Below are positions 17,257 through 25,953 of a stretch of 64,000 nt of DNA, piece after piece (the first letter of the stretch is position 1; the number at the start of each line of letters is the position of its first letter). The translations under genes were made by a program, and so were the position numbers. Source of the DNA: Hymenobacter lapidiphilus (GTDB lineage: Bacteria > Bacteroidota > Bacteroidia > Cytophagales > Hymenobacteraceae); contig NZ_JABKAU010000018.1 in assembly GCF_013377885.1 (NCBI RefSeq), positions 1 to 64,000 of the forward strand. Direction: 5' to 3'. The notes beneath the pieces are model-generated. The model made no database searches. It saw only the letters and a list, made by a program, of their open reading frames with translations, and was not told the DNA's origin.

Positions 17257-17346
17257 GTCATGCGGAGCTTGCCGAAGCATCTCTACCGCTTTGCCAGGAG
17301 CTTTTCTAACGAAGCGGTAGAGATGCTTCGGCAAGCTCCGCATGAC
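17257..17346. repeat. Palindromic repeat family A between convergent genes
   Basis: Nearly perfect 35-base arms (GTCATGCGGAGCTTGCCGAA... and ...CAAGCTCCGCATGAC) with core AAGCATCTCTACCGC / GCGGTAGAGATGCTTCG, around a 20-base loop. It lies between the ends of arsO and the TonB-dependent receptor and could fold strongly in both transcripts. Confidence 0.75.
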
Positions 17347-17380
17347 GTAAACACTGTCTTGATAAATTTCCATATATGCT

Positions 17381-19825
17381 CTAAAACTCCACGATAAAGC
17401 CGATGGTGGGCAGCACGGTGGCGGCGTTGTTGTCGAGCAATACGGGGATGCCGTTGCTACCGTCGGGACGCAGGGGCTGGCCGTCGGTGGACACGAATTC
17501 GGTGTTATCGGGGGTGCGCTGGAAAGCATAGCTGGGCGTGGCGGGCGACTTCAGAGCCAGCGCATTCTGGATGTCGACGTAGAAATCGAAGGTGAAGCGG
17601 CGCAGGTTGATTTTCTTGTCGAGGCGGAAGTCGAACTGCTGGAAGGTACCCAGGCGCTGGGTGTTCAGGCGGTTGTAGTCGAGCACGCCGTTGCCCACGG
17701 TGAGGTAGTTGGCCCGGGAGGCGGCGTTGTCGAAGGGCGTGTAGGGCGCGCCGCCGGCCAGGCGGTACTTCAGGCCCAGCTCCCAGCCCCGCCCGAATTT
17801 GCGGCCCAACAGCGCCGAGGCCAGGTGGCGGGTATCCCAAGCCGAAGGTTTATAGCGGCCATCGGCGCCGGTGAACTCGCTGTTGAACAGGGTGTAGGAA
17901 GCCACTGCGTAGAGGTTGCGGGTGAGCTGCTGCTGAAAAAACAGCTCGCCCCCAAAGGCCCGGCCCCGGCCGGTGCTGGTCACGGCCTCGTTGCCCAGGG
18001 CAATAAAGTCGCCGCCCAGGTTGGCCAGCGAAATACCGTCGCGCACGTTCACCGGGTAGTGGTCGTACTGCTTCCAAAAGCCTTCGAGCGTGATGCGGCG
18101 GCTGGCGCTGGGCAGGAATTCCAGACCCGCCACGTAGTGCGTGCTGCCGATGTAGCGGTTGCCCTTGTTCACGAGCCGGCCCGCATTGTCGCGGAAGCCG
18201 AGCAGGGTGGAGGGCGGAATTTTGTAGTAGCGGCCCACGCTGGCGCTGGCGTTCCAGCGCGGCGTGAGGGCGTACGTGGCCGAAATTCGGGGCGAAATCG
18301 TGCGCAGCAAATTGGCCCCGCCATCGGTGAAGCTGTTGCCGTCGGTGCGCACGCCGGCCGAGAGCGTGAGGCGGTCGGCCTCGAGGAAGGAACGGGTGAG
18401 CTGGGCAAACGCGCCGAAGCGGGCGAAGTCGAGGCTGGCGTTGAAATTGACGGTAACGGCCGGCTGTTGCTCGGTGCCATCGGGGGCCAGTACGGCTTGG
18501 CGCAGGCGGTTGAAAAAGCGGTTGTCGTAGTGTACCAGCTGGCCCACGGCCCCGTAAGCGTAGCGCCAGCGGCCGACGCTCCGGTTCACGTCGAGGCGCA
18601 GCTTGTTCTCCGTTTCGCCCGAGCGCGTGAGCAGCACCCGCTTGCTTTCATCGCCCTGGTTAACAGACCCGCCCTCAAAAAAGTCGACCTGGTTGCTGAG
18701 CTGGGTGCGGCTGAGGGCCAGATTGAGGTAGCCCTGGGGCAGCAGCTGGCGCAAACTCAGGCCCACGGTGTAGTTCCACTGGTCAATGGTGGGCGTGTTG
18801 CGGATGATGTAGGCCTTCTCGGGGGTAGTGGTGCGCGGCACGGCCACCTCGAAGTGGTCCAAAGCGCCCAGACCCAGAGCCGTGAGGGTAGTTTTGGGCC
18901 CCAGCTTCGAAGTGATTTTGAACTGGGAATCCCAGTAATCGGGCCGGATAGGCAGGTCAATCAGCTTGAAAAGCACCTGTAAATAGGAACGGCGCACGGA
19001 AGCCAGAAACGTGGTGTTAGGGGCCAGCGGACCTTCGAGCGTGCCGGCTACCTCGGTGCCGCTCAAGCGGATGTTGCCCTGCACCCGGTCGGGGTTGCCC
19101 TCGCGCTGCCGGAATTGCAGCACGCTGCTCAGCACGTTGTCGTAGCGCGCCTCGAAGGCCGAGGTGCTCAGCGTCACGTCCTCAATAAAGCTCACGTTGA
19201 GCATGCCCGCCGGCCCACCGGCGCTGCCCTGGGTCTGGAAGTGGTTGATGACCGGCACCTCAATGCCGTCGAGGTAGTACACGTTTTCGTTGGGTGCGCC
19301 GCCCCGGATGATGATGTCGTTGCGGAAGCCGGCGGTGCCGCCCGTGCCGCCGCCGCCCACGCCGGGCAGCACCTGCACCACCTTCGAGATGTCGAAGTTG
19401 CCGCCCGGATTGCTCTTGATTTCCTGGGCGCTCAGGCGCTGCACGCTCAGCGGCGTTTCGGCCGTAGCCACCCGAATGGCCCGGCTGGCCGTCACGGTTA
19501 CCTCGCCCAGCTGCTGCTGAGCCCCTACCAGCTCCAAGCCCACAATGTTGGCGTTGCCGCTGGTAATAACGATGTTGGCGCGCAACAGCGGCTCATACCC
19601 AATAAACGAGGCCCGCACGTTGTAGCTGCCCGTCGGAATATCAGCCAGCCGAAAACGGCCCTGCTCATCGGCGGCCGTGCCCAGCGTGCTGCCTTCCAGC
19701 GTGATGGTGGCGCCCGGCACCGGCTGTTGGGTGGCCCGGTCGCGCACCGTTCCACTAAGCACGCCCGTCTGGGACCAGCTGATGAGTGGCAGCAACCAAA
19801 GTAACAGCAGGTAGAGGAAGCGCAT
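17381..19825 (-). CDS. TonB-dependent receptor with CarboxypepD_reg-like N-terminus
   Basis: 814 aa outer-membrane receptor. Signal peptide MRFLYLLLLWLLPLISWSQ at ATG 19825 fixes the start. Residues about 20-100 are the carboxypeptidase-regulatory-like module (GVLSGTVRDRATQQPVPGAT, GSYNVRASFIGYEP). The plug domain follows (SAQEIKSNPGGNFDISKVVQ, NDIIIRGGAPNENVYYLDGI) and then the 22-strand barrel ending TIGFIVEF. No SusD partner is next to it, so a sugar role is not suggested; the substrate is unknown, possibly a siderophore or peptide. A 16-base perfect palindrome lies 35 bases upstream of the start. Confidence 0.88.
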   Translation of the reverse strand: MRFLYLLLLWLLPLISWSQTGVLSGTVRDRATQQPVPGATITLEGSTLGTAADEQGRFRLADIPTGSYNVRASFIGYEPLLRANIVITSGNANIVGLELVGAQQQLGEVTVTASRAIRVATAETPLSVQRLSAQEIKSNPGGNFDISKVVQVLPGVGGGGTGGTAGFRNDIIIRGGAPNENVYYLDGIEVPVINHFQTQGSAGGPAGMLNVSFIEDVTLSTSAFEARYDNVLSSVLQFRQREGNPDRVQGNIRLSGTEVAGTLEGPLAPNTTFLASVRRSYLQVLFKLIDLPIRPDYWDSQFKITSKLGPKTTLTALGLGALDHFEVAVPRTTTPEKAYIIRNTPTIDQWNYTVGLSLRQLLPQGYLNLALSRTQLSNQVDFFEGGSVNQGDESKRVLLTRSGETENKLRLDVNRSVGRWRYAYGAVGQLVHYDNRFFNRLRQAVLAPDGTEQQPAVTVNFNASLDFARFGAFAQLTRSFLEADRLTLSAGVRTDGNSFTDGGANLLRTISPRISATYALTPRWNASASVGRYYKIPPSTLLGFRDNAGRLVNKGNRYIGSTHYVAGLEFLPSASRRITLEGFWKQYDHYPVNVRDGISLANLGGDFIALGNEAVTSTGRGRAFGGELFFQQQLTRNLYAVASYTLFNSEFTGADGRYKPSAWDTRHLASALLGRKFGRGWELGLKYRLAGGAPYTPFDNAASRANYLTVGNGVLDYNRLNTQRLGTFQQFDFRLDKKINLRRFTFDFYVDIQNALALKSPATPSYAFQRTPDNTEFVSTDGQPLRPDGSNGIPVLLDNNAATVLPTIGFIVEF

Positions 19826-19859
19826 ACGATAGTGGGGTGCTGGGATGATTAAAGGGAGG

Positions 19860-19875
19860 CAGAACGGCCGTTCTG
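19860..19875. promoter_or_regulatory. Perfect 16-base palindrome upstream of the TonB-dependent receptor
   Basis: CAGAACGGCCGTTCTG reads the same on both strands and lies 35 bases before the receptor start codon. Its size and place fit a dimeric repressor operator; the regulator is unknown. Confidence 0.4.
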
Positions 19876-19942
19876 TGTCAGCTTTGTGATTATTCAACCC
19901 AAACCCAACCGGTGCGGAGAGGTTTCAGGCGGGCTGCCCACG

Positions 19943-21379
19943 CTACCGCCGCCGCACGGCTTGTATCATCTGCCGCAGCTCGGCGGCCGGGTACACCCGG
20001 CCCCGGGCCACCACGGTGTGCGGGCCGCGCAGGGCCGATAGGCTGGTCAGCGGGTTTTGGTCGAGCAGCAGCAAATCGGCGGCTTTGCCGGGGGCGATGG
20101 AGCCGGCGGTGGCTTCCTGGTGAAAGAAGATGGCTCCGTTGATAGTGGCCGTGCGTAGTGCCTCGGCGGGCGTGAGGCCGGCGCGCACCAGCTGGTCGAG
20201 CTCCCCAAGTAAAGCTGCACCGGGATACACGTAGGAGTTCGAAGCCCCGCTGTCGGAGCCGGCCAGCAGCAGTACGCCGGCCTTTTGCATGCCCGGAATC
20301 AGGCTGCGGAACCGCGCCCCTAGCTGCTGGTTGAAGGCCCGGGTGGCGGCCGACTGCTGCCGGGCCCCGGCCAGTCGGCGGGTGTAAGTGGCCTCAATTC
20401 TGGGGTCGATGTAGGCCAGCAGCGAGTCGCGGGAGTGGTCGGTGGTGGGCAAATCGGCTAGCAGCTGCTGAATGTAGAGCGTGGGCACCACGGCCGTGCG
20501 CCGCTCGGCCAGCATCCGGAACGTGCGGGCGGCGGTGGCCGGGTCGTAGGTGCGGTACACGGCCGGCAGGGCCGCAAACAGCCCGATGGGCCGGGCGGTG
20601 CCCTGGCTCTGGCGGATGGCGGCCGTAATGCTGTCTTCCCGATTGGAGCAGGCCTTGAATACGTAGTAGAGGTGCTCGGAGGCGTCGAGACCCGCCGCAG
20701 AAGCCTCGGCCAGCGTGGCGGTGTAGGGCATGTGGCCGGTAGTCAGCATCCCCCGCTTTTCGGCCTGCGCAATGGTGCCCAGAAACGCTTCCCGCGAAAT
20801 CGTGCTCTCGTAAATCTTCACGTAATCGACCTTCAGCCGCTGCAACGAATCGAGGGCGCGACTAATCTGGACGGGCGTTTCCACTTCCAGCGAGCCGGCC
20901 CAGAACGCGCCCGGTCCGTCTATTTTCGGGCCCGAAGTGAAAATGGTGGGCCCCGCTAGCTGGCCGGCCGTAATCTGCCGCTGCCACTGTTGCACGGCCG
21001 GAGTCAGGTCGCCGCCCGCGTCGCGCACGGTGGTAATGCCGTGGGCCAGGTACAGGGGCAGCAGGTTGCGGTTGGCCGTTATCAGCGAGTCGCCGCCCCG
21101 AAAATGCACGTGCATGTCCCAGAGCCCGGGCATCAGGTAGCGCCCCTGCGCATCGAGCGTGCGCGTGGCCCGCGGCGTGCTAGCCGTAGTGGCACCGAGT
21201 TGGCGGATGACGCCCTCAGCTACTGCCACCGTCTGGTCGGACCGGATGGTGCCGGTTTCCACGTCCACCACGTTGGCGTGGGTGATGACGAGGTCGTAGG
21301 TCGTGGTGGCGGGTGGGGTGGTGCAGCTGGCGGCCAGCAACAGGGCGGCGGCGAACAGGAGTCGGGTGGGGTGGGGCAT
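19943..21379 (-). CDS. Amidohydrolase-family lipoprotein
   Basis: 478 aa. Leader MPHPTRLLFAAALLLAASC ends in a lipobox (LAASC). The amidohydrolase fold is clear: YDLVITHANVVDVETGTI, the metal pair in PGLWDMHVHFRGGD, Lys in VDYVKIYEST, His in MLTTGHMPYTA and SEHLYYV, and Asp in LLLAGSDSGASN; it ends with the usual GSIAPGKAADLLLLDQNPL. Related exported members act on imidazolone- or dipeptide-like substrates, but the specificity here cannot be read. It lies 117 bases upstream of the receptor gene on the same strand and could share its transcript. Confidence 0.85.
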   Translation of the reverse strand: MPHPTRLLFAAALLLAASCTTPPATTTYDLVITHANVVDVETGTIRSDQTVAVAEGVIRQLGATTASTPRATRTLDAQGRYLMPGLWDMHVHFRGGDSLITANRNLLPLYLAHGITTVRDAGGDLTPAVQQWQRQITAGQLAGPTIFTSGPKIDGPGAFWAGSLEVETPVQISRALDSLQRLKVDYVKIYESTISREAFLGTIAQAEKRGMLTTGHMPYTATLAEASAAGLDASEHLYYVFKACSNREDSITAAIRQSQGTARPIGLFAALPAVYRTYDPATAARTFRMLAERRTAVVPTLYIQQLLADLPTTDHSRDSLLAYIDPRIEATYTRRLAGARQQSAATRAFNQQLGARFRSLIPGMQKAGVLLLAGSDSGASNSYVYPGAALLGELDQLVRAGLTPAEALRTATINGAIFFHQEATAGSIAPGKAADLLLLDQNPLTSLSALRGPHTVVARGRVYPAAELRQMIQAVRRR

Positions 21380-21412
21380 GGGGTGGAAGGTAGGCTAAGA
21401 AAGCGCGCGAAC

Positions 21413-21901
21413 TCACCGCTTGAGGTAAAACATGTCGTGTAATACAAACGTCGTGTCAATACCTGGTCTGGCCGGATCGAAATCCATTTTGAGCCGATAA
21501 CGCAACCTAGCCTTAAGAACCGGAGCAGTCGGGAGTGCTTTGTTGATCGTGGTGAAGCGAACGTAAGCCGTATCATCCACAAAGCGCGAACTCAAAATAT
21601 TGAAGTACGCGTCATCGGGTTCACACGTAAAAATGACGCTGTTTTCAACGTGGTTGCTTTTGGCTAATTGCGACACGTAATCATAGTTCATGTAGATCTT
21701 GATTTCATGAGGGCTAAAAAGCAGAAAGGTATCCATGCTCGCACTACTGATGGGGTAAACCGAAGGTGGCGTATTCTTCTCGGGCGGTAGTTTGCGTTTT
21801 TCGATGGTTTCGGTATTTTCTGCTGTACAGCCGGATAGACCAGTCATTACAAGTAGTGCGAGTATGCGGCTATATGGAGCCCACAGAAATTTTTGATGCA
21901 C
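21413..21901 (-). CDS. Hypothetical lipoprotein, AT-rich
   Basis: 162 aa from GTG. The leader SRILALLVMTGLSGC contains a lipobox with Cys25 or so, followed by an acidic, Glu/Lys-rich linker and a globular domain with no recognised motif (LLFSPHEIKIYMNYDYVSQL, DDTAYVRFTTINKALP). Base composition is well below that of its neighbours, as expected for a laterally gained or lineage-specific gene. It is 33 bases upstream of the amidohydrolase gene, so the two may be co-transcribed. Confidence 0.6.
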   Translation of the reverse strand: MHQKFLWAPYSRILALLVMTGLSGCTAENTETIEKRKLPPEKNTPPSVYPISSASMDTFLLFSPHEIKIYMNYDYVSQLAKSNHVENSVIFTCEPDDAYFNILSSRFVDDTAYVRFTTINKALPTAPVLKARLRYRLKMDFDPARPGIDTTFVLHDMFYLKR

Positions 21902-21956
21902 AACGGTGAACGGAGTGTGATAAAAAGAAAGTGGCGCAGCTTGGGCGCAAGTTTGC

Positions 21957-23138
21957 TCAGCCTGCCAGCGCCTTCAGCAGCACCGAGCCGCTGAGCCAGG
22001 TCATCACCAGCACCACCAGCATCCCGAATATGGCCAGCACCAGCGGGTGGCGGTAGCTGCCCACGATGGCCGGACGGTAGGCCGCCACCAGCAATGTGCC
22101 CAGGGTGAGGGGCAGAATGAAGCCGTTGAGTGCCCCGGCCCAGAGCAGCACCTGCACCGGCTGGCCAATGGTGAGGAACAGCAGCGTGGAAAGCACAATA
22201 AAGCCGATAATCCAGCGGTTCTCGTGGGCCGATACCCGCGGCAGCAGGGCCTTGAGAAAGGAAATGGAGGTGTAGGCCGAGCCGATGATGGATGTGACGG
22301 CCGCCGCGAACATCACCACCCCAAACAGCCGGTAGCCTAGCTCCCCGGCCGCCAGCCGGAACACCGAGGCGGGCGGGTTAGCCGCATCAATGGCCAAGCC
22401 CTGGCTCACCACGCCCAGCGTAGCCAGAAACAGGAACACCCGCACCAGCGAGGCCACCGAAATGCCCAGTACGGCGCTGCGCGTGACTTCGGGCAGGGCT
22501 GCTTCGCCCCGGATACCGGCATCGAGCAGGCGGTGGCCGCCGGAGAAGGTGATGTAGCCGCCCACCGTGCCGCCCACCAGCGTGATGATGGACGTGAGGT
22601 CGAGTTGGGTGGGAACCAGGGTGCGGCGGGCGGCTTCGGCCAAAGGCGGATGGGTAGCAAAGGCCACGTAGATGATGGTGAGCACCAGCACCAGGCCCAT
22701 TACCTGGGCGAAGCGGTCCATGAGCCGGCCGGCTTCCCTCACCAGGAAAACCCCCAGCGCCACCCCGGCCCCCAGCACGGCGCAAACCGTTACGGGCAAC
22801 CCCGTGAGGGCCGATAAGCCCAGGCCGGCGCCGCCCACGTTGCCCACGTTGAAGGCCAGGCCGCCGAGCACAATCAGCACCGAAATGACGCTGCCCAGGC
22901 CCGGCAGCACGCGGTTGGCAATGTCGGGGGCCCGCAGCTCGGCCACGGCAATTACCCGCCACACGTTCAGCTGCACCCCGATATCGAGCAGAATAGACGC
23001 CATAATAACGAACCCGAAGCTGGTCCCGAGCCGTTCGGTAAACACGGTGGTCTGGGTCAGGAAGCCCGGACCCACAGCCGAAGTGGCCATCAGAAAGGCG
23101 GCCCCCAGCAGCACGTCCCAGTTGCGGGCCGGCTTCAT
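21957..23138 (-). CDS. NRAMP-like transporter (YcsG type) of the 5-oxoprolinase operon
   Basis: 393 aa with about eleven membrane helices of the LeuT/NRAMP fold. Where true NRAMP metal transporters have DPGN in helix 1, this protein has [11 protein letters not shown], and in helix 6 the Met-Pro-His metal ligands are replaced ([16 protein letters not shown]). It therefore probably does not carry divalent metals. The start overlaps the stop of pxpA by four bases (ATGA), meaning tight coupling; B. subtilis has the same pairing (ycsF-ycsG). The simplest inference is import of 5-oxoproline or a related amide for the enzyme. Confidence 0.75.
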   Translation of the reverse strand: MKPARNWDVLLGAAFLMATSAVGPGFLTQTTVFTERLGTSFGFVIMASILLDIGVQLNVWRVIAVAELRAPDIANRVLPGLGSVISVLIVLGGLAFNVGNVGGAGLGLSALTGLPVTVCAVLGAGVALGVFLVREAGRLMDRFAQVMGLVLVLTIIYVAFATHPPLAEAARRTLVPTQLDLTSIITLVGGTVGGYITFSGGHRLLDAGIRGEAALPEVTRSAVLGISVASLVRVFLFLATLGVVSQGLAIDAANPPASVFRLAAGELGYRLFGVVMFAAAVTSIIGSAYTSISFLKALLPRVSAHENRWIIGFIVLSTLLFLTIGQPVQVLLWAGALNGFILPLTLGTLLVAAYRPAIVGSYRHPLVLAIFGMLVVLVMTWLSGSVLLKALAG

Positions 23139-23914
23139 ACGTACCGCCCAAAGGGCGTTTGCACCGCCACATCAGCCGCCGCCAGCGCGGCCCAGAGCCG
23201 GCGGGCGAAGGCCAGGGCGTGGGGCCCGTCGCCGTGCAAACACACCGTATCGGCCTGAATCACCACGTCCTCGCCCGACTGGGCCCGCACCCTGCCCTCG
23301 CGGACCATGCGCAGCACCTGGGCTTCGGCTTCGGCGGGGTCGGTGAGGAGGGCGCCGGGCTGGCGGCGGGGCGTGAGCGTGCCGTCGGGCTGGTAGCTGC
23401 GGTCGGCAAATACCTCGTGGGCGGTGCGCAGGCCGAGCTTTTCAGCCGCCTGGGGTAGGGCGCTGCCGGCCAGCCCGTAGAGGCAGGCTTCGGGGGCCAC
23501 CCGGTACACGGCTTCGGCCAGGGCCTCGGCCAGGGCTGGGTTCCCGGCGGCCATGTTATAAAGCGCGCCGTGGGGCTTTACGTGGTGCAATGTGCCGCCC
23601 TCGGCCCGCATAAACGCCAACAGCGCCCCAATCTGGTACACGGTCATGTCGTAGGCTTCCTCGGGCGAAATGGCCATTTCGCGGCGGCCGAAACCCACTA
23701 GGTCGGGTAGGCCGGGGTGGGCCCCCAGGGCCACGCCGTGGTGCAGGGCCCGGCGCACGGTGTGCTTCATCACGGCCGGGTCGCCGGCGTGGTAGCCGCA
23801 GGCAATGTTGGCCGACGTTATCAAGGGCAGAATGGCTTCATCCTGCCCCAGAAAGTACGCGCCGAAGCTTTCCCCCAGGTCACAGTTGAGGTCAACAGAG
23901 TAGGAATGAGTCAT
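23135..23914 (-). CDS. pxpA: 5-oxoprolinase subunit PxpA (LamB/YcsF family)
   Basis: 259 aa, full length. The N-terminal [13 protein letters not shown] and [15 protein letters not shown] are diagnostic, as are [19 protein letters not shown] and [11 protein letters not shown]. With PxpB and PxpC it forms the ATP-dependent enzyme that opens 5-oxo-L-proline (pyroglutamate) to L-glutamate in the cytoplasm. ATG 23914 is preferred to the TTG at 23923, as a TATCTTGC promoter-like box at 23920-23927 ends only five bases before it. The gene is separated from pxpC by palindromic repeat B, unlike the tight pxpB-pxpC join. Confidence 0.93.
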   Translation of the reverse strand: MTHSYSVDLNCDLGESFGAYFLGQDEAILPLITSANIACGYHAGDPAVMKHTVRRALHHGVALGAHPGLPDLVGFGRREMAISPEEAYDMTVYQIGALLAFMRAEGGTLHHVKPHGALYNMAAGNPALAEALAEAVYRVAPEACLYGLAGSALPQAAEKLGLRTAHEVFADRSYQPDGTLTPRRQPGALLTDPAEAEAQVLRMVREGRVRAQSGEDVVIQADTVCLHGDGPHALAFARRLWAALAAADVAVQTPFGRYV

Positions 23915-23919
23915 GGTCG

Positions 23920-23927
23920 GCAAGATA
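23920..23927 (-). promoter_or_regulatory. -7-like box of pxpA
   Basis: TATCTTGC on the minus strand, five bases before the pxpA ATG, within the sequence CCTATCTTGCC also found before pxpB. Such a close box predicts a leaderless message. It differs from TAnnTTTG at one position, so confidence is moderate. Confidence 0.45.
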
Positions 23928-23939
23928 GGCGGAAGCGGC

Positions 23940-24116
23940 CGATGTAGGGGCGGGGCTTGCCCCCGCCCGCCGTTGAACGGTTATCATTGAACAGTGGCGC
24001 ATGGTGCCATTGATGACGGGCGGCTGGTTTGATTGAACAGCGGCGCTTGGGTTCGTCGAACGGTAGCGTCCGATTCCGTTCAACTGCGGGCGGGGACAAG
24101 CCCCGCCCCTACATCG
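23940..24116. repeat. Palindromic repeat family B inside the pxp operon
   Basis: Arms of about 41 bases (CGATGTAGGGGCGGGGCTTG... and its near-perfect complement ending at 24116) flank a 95-base centre that itself contains further TTGAACGG/CCGTTCAA repeats. The right arm overlaps the end of pxpC: the last codons (TCG ATG) and the TAG stop are element sequence. Confidence 0.8.
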
Positions 24117-25119
24117 ACCTCCGCAGTGCCACGGCTCGTTCCAGCTGGCGCAGCCGGTCTTCCTGGGCCATATACAGTTGCTGGGCTTCATTCAGGCTGA
24201 TTTCCTGGAACCGCAACGTACCGCCCGGGGGCACTTGGGCCAGGCGGGACCAGTCGGCGGCGGCTACCAGGGCCAGGCGGGGGTAGCCGCCGGTGGTTTG
24301 GTGGTCGGCCAGCAGTACGATGGGCTGGCCCCCGGGCGGTACCTGCACCGTGCCGAACGTAACGGCCGATGAGAGCAGCTCGGGTACATCGGCGGAGCGA
24401 AGCAGGGTCGGGCCCGCCAGCCGGCTGCCCATACGGTTGGAGGCCGGCGTCACCTGGAATTCCTCGGTCCAGAAAGCCTGCTGACTGGCCGCCGTAAACT
24501 GCCCGTACTCCGGTCCGCGTACCGCCCGCAGCACGGGCGTAGCTTCGGGCTGGGGCGTCAGGGCCGGGTCGGCGAACCAGGGTGCTGCTACGCGGGGTAA
24601 TTCGGGCGAGCGGGCCAGCAGGTGCTGGCGCAGGCTAGTGGCGGCAGGAGCGGGTTCGGCCACGGGCAGCACGTCCTCGGCCCGCAAAGCCCGGCCCGCC
24701 AACCCGCCGATGCCGGCCGCCAGGTAGGTGGCGCGGCTACCCAGCACCGTCGGCACCGCCAACCCGCCGGCCACGGCCAGGTAGGCCCGGCAGCCTGCCT
24801 GAGGCCGCCCAAAGGTGAGTTCGGTGCCCGCCCGCACGGCTACGGCCCGGTTCAGGGGTAGGGGCCGGCCGTTGAGCATGGCGTCCAGGTCGGCGCCGCA
24901 GAGGGCCAGCAGATGGTCAGCCTCGAAGCGCAGGGTGGGGCCGAGCAGGGTGATTTCGAGGGCCGCCGCGCCGGCCGCGTTGCCCACCAGCAGGTTGGCT
25001 ACGCGCAGGCTTCGGGCATCGACAGGGCCGCCCACGCTCACGCCCGCCCGCCGGTAGCCGGGCCGGCCGGCGTCCTGAATAGTGGTGAGCAGGCCGGGAC
25101 GCAGGATGTGCAGGCTCAT
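24109..25119 (-). CDS. pxpC: 5-oxoprolinase subunit PxpC (KipA/biotin-dependent carboxyltransferase-like)
   Basis: 336 aa. The opening MSLHILRPGLLTTIQDAGRPGY and GVSVGGPVDARSLRVANLLV are the family signature; later parts GPEYGQFTAASQQAFW and SNRMGSRLAGP match too. It partners PxpB to activate 5-oxoproline with ATP. Start at 25119 overlaps the pxpB stop by four bases (ATGA), so translation is coupled. The C-terminal end runs into palindromic repeat B, which supplies the last two codons and the stop, so the original C-terminus may have been slightly different. Confidence 0.92.
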   Translation of the reverse strand: MSLHILRPGLLTTIQDAGRPGYRRAGVSVGGPVDARSLRVANLLVGNAAGAAALEITLLGPTLRFEADHLLALCGADLDAMLNGRPLPLNRAVAVRAGTELTFGRPQAGCRAYLAVAGGLAVPTVLGSRATYLAAGIGGLAGRALRAEDVLPVAEPAPAATSLRQHLLARSPELPRVAAPWFADPALTPQPEATPVLRAVRGPEYGQFTAASQQAFWTEEFQVTPASNRMGSRLAGPTLLRSADVPELLSSAVTFGTVQVPPGGQPIVLLADHQTTGGYPRLALVAAADWSRLAQVPPGGTLRFQEISLNEAQQLYMAQEDRLRQLERAVALRRSM

Positions 25120-25853
25120 GCGGTGGGCCACTGATGGAACTGCTCCGCCGTGATGGGTACGAATCGCAGCCGCTGCCCCGCCCGCAGCAGGCTGGGGTCG
25201 GCCGCTTCGGGCCGGAACAGCCGTTCGGGAGTGCGGCCAATCAACTGCCAGCCGCCTGGCGTGGGCAGGGAGTATATGCCGGTTTGAGCGCCGGCAATAC
25301 CCACCGCCCCGGCCGGCACTTGGGGCCGGGGGCTGGCCCGTCGGGGCATGGCCAGCTCGGCGGGTAGGCCGCCCAGGTAGGGAAAACCGGGCGCGAAACC
25401 GATGAAATGCACCCGGTACTCTGCCCCGGCGTGGCGGGCCACCACCTCCGCCGGGCTCAGCCCGCAGTGCTGGGCCACCGCCTCTAAATCAGGCCCGAAC
25501 TCACCCCCGTAGCAGACCGGAATTTCTATCACCGGCCCGGTTTCCGCGGCGGCCGCGGCAGTAGGCAGTTGGGCCAGCCGTTCCCGTAAGGTGGCGGCTA
25601 CGACTTCATATGGCGACCCGGCCCCGGCCGAGCGCACCTGCCAGGGGTCGTAGAAAACGGTGAGCGTGGTAAAGGCGGGTACCAATTCCTGCAAACCTTC
25701 AAAAGGGTGGGCCAGCAGGTAATCGGCCACGGCCTGAATGGTGGCGTTGGTGGCCTCGCTGATAACGGCGCCGAACTCCAGCACCACGGCCGCCTCGCCG
25801 AGTGGATAGATGCGGGGGGACAGGGCGGCGGGTAGGAGGGAAGACTGGGGCAT
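25116..25853 (-). CDS. pxpB: 5-oxoprolinase subunit PxpB (KipI family)
   Basis: 245 aa. RIYPLGEAAVVLEFG near the start, IPVCYGGEFGPDLEAVAQH, FIGFAPGFPYLGGLP and the end LPTPGGWQLIGRTPERLF are standard for the KipI/PxpB family. First gene of the operon pxpB-pxpC-pxpA-transporter. Start ATG 25853 is chosen because the sequence upstream is not family-like and a TATCTTGC box lies six bases before it. Divergent from the M1 aminopeptidase gene across about 100 bases; peptide breakdown by that enzyme yields N-terminal pyroglutamate as a by-product, which would link the two. Confidence 0.92.
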   Translation of the reverse strand: MPQSSLLPAALSPRIYPLGEAAVVLEFGAVISEATNATIQAVADYLLAHPFEGLQELVPAFTTLTVFYDPWQVRSAGAGSPYEVVAATLRERLAQLPTAAAAAETGPVIEIPVCYGGEFGPDLEAVAQHCGLSPAEVVARHAGAEYRVHFIGFAPGFPYLGGLPAELAMPRRASPRPQVPAGAVGIAGAQTGIYSLPTPGGWQLIGRTPERLFRPEAADPSLLRAGQRLRFVPITAEQFHQWPTA

Positions 25854-25859
25854 GGATGG

Positions 25860-25867
25860 GCAAGATA
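25860..25867 (-). promoter_or_regulatory. -7-like box of pxpB
   Basis: CCTATCTTGCCC lies just before the pxpB ATG on the minus strand. It is the same word, at almost the same spacing, as the box before pxpA, which supports both as real promoters giving near-leaderless messages. Confidence 0.45.
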
Positions 25868-25953
25868 GGGCTGTGGCATGAACTTTAGTCTGGGCCACAG
25901 CGGCTAAACGGCCGTATCTTGAGCCACTTCGTCCTGCTGATTTTTTCCTCCGC

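Noticed and set aside
17825..18982. 385-codon plus-strand frame inside the TonB-dependent receptor
   Set aside because: Antisense shadow of a well-supported receptor gene.
21957..23138. Manganese/iron transporter MntH
   Set aside because: The metal-binding motifs of true NRAMP proteins are missing and the gene is coupled to pxpA.
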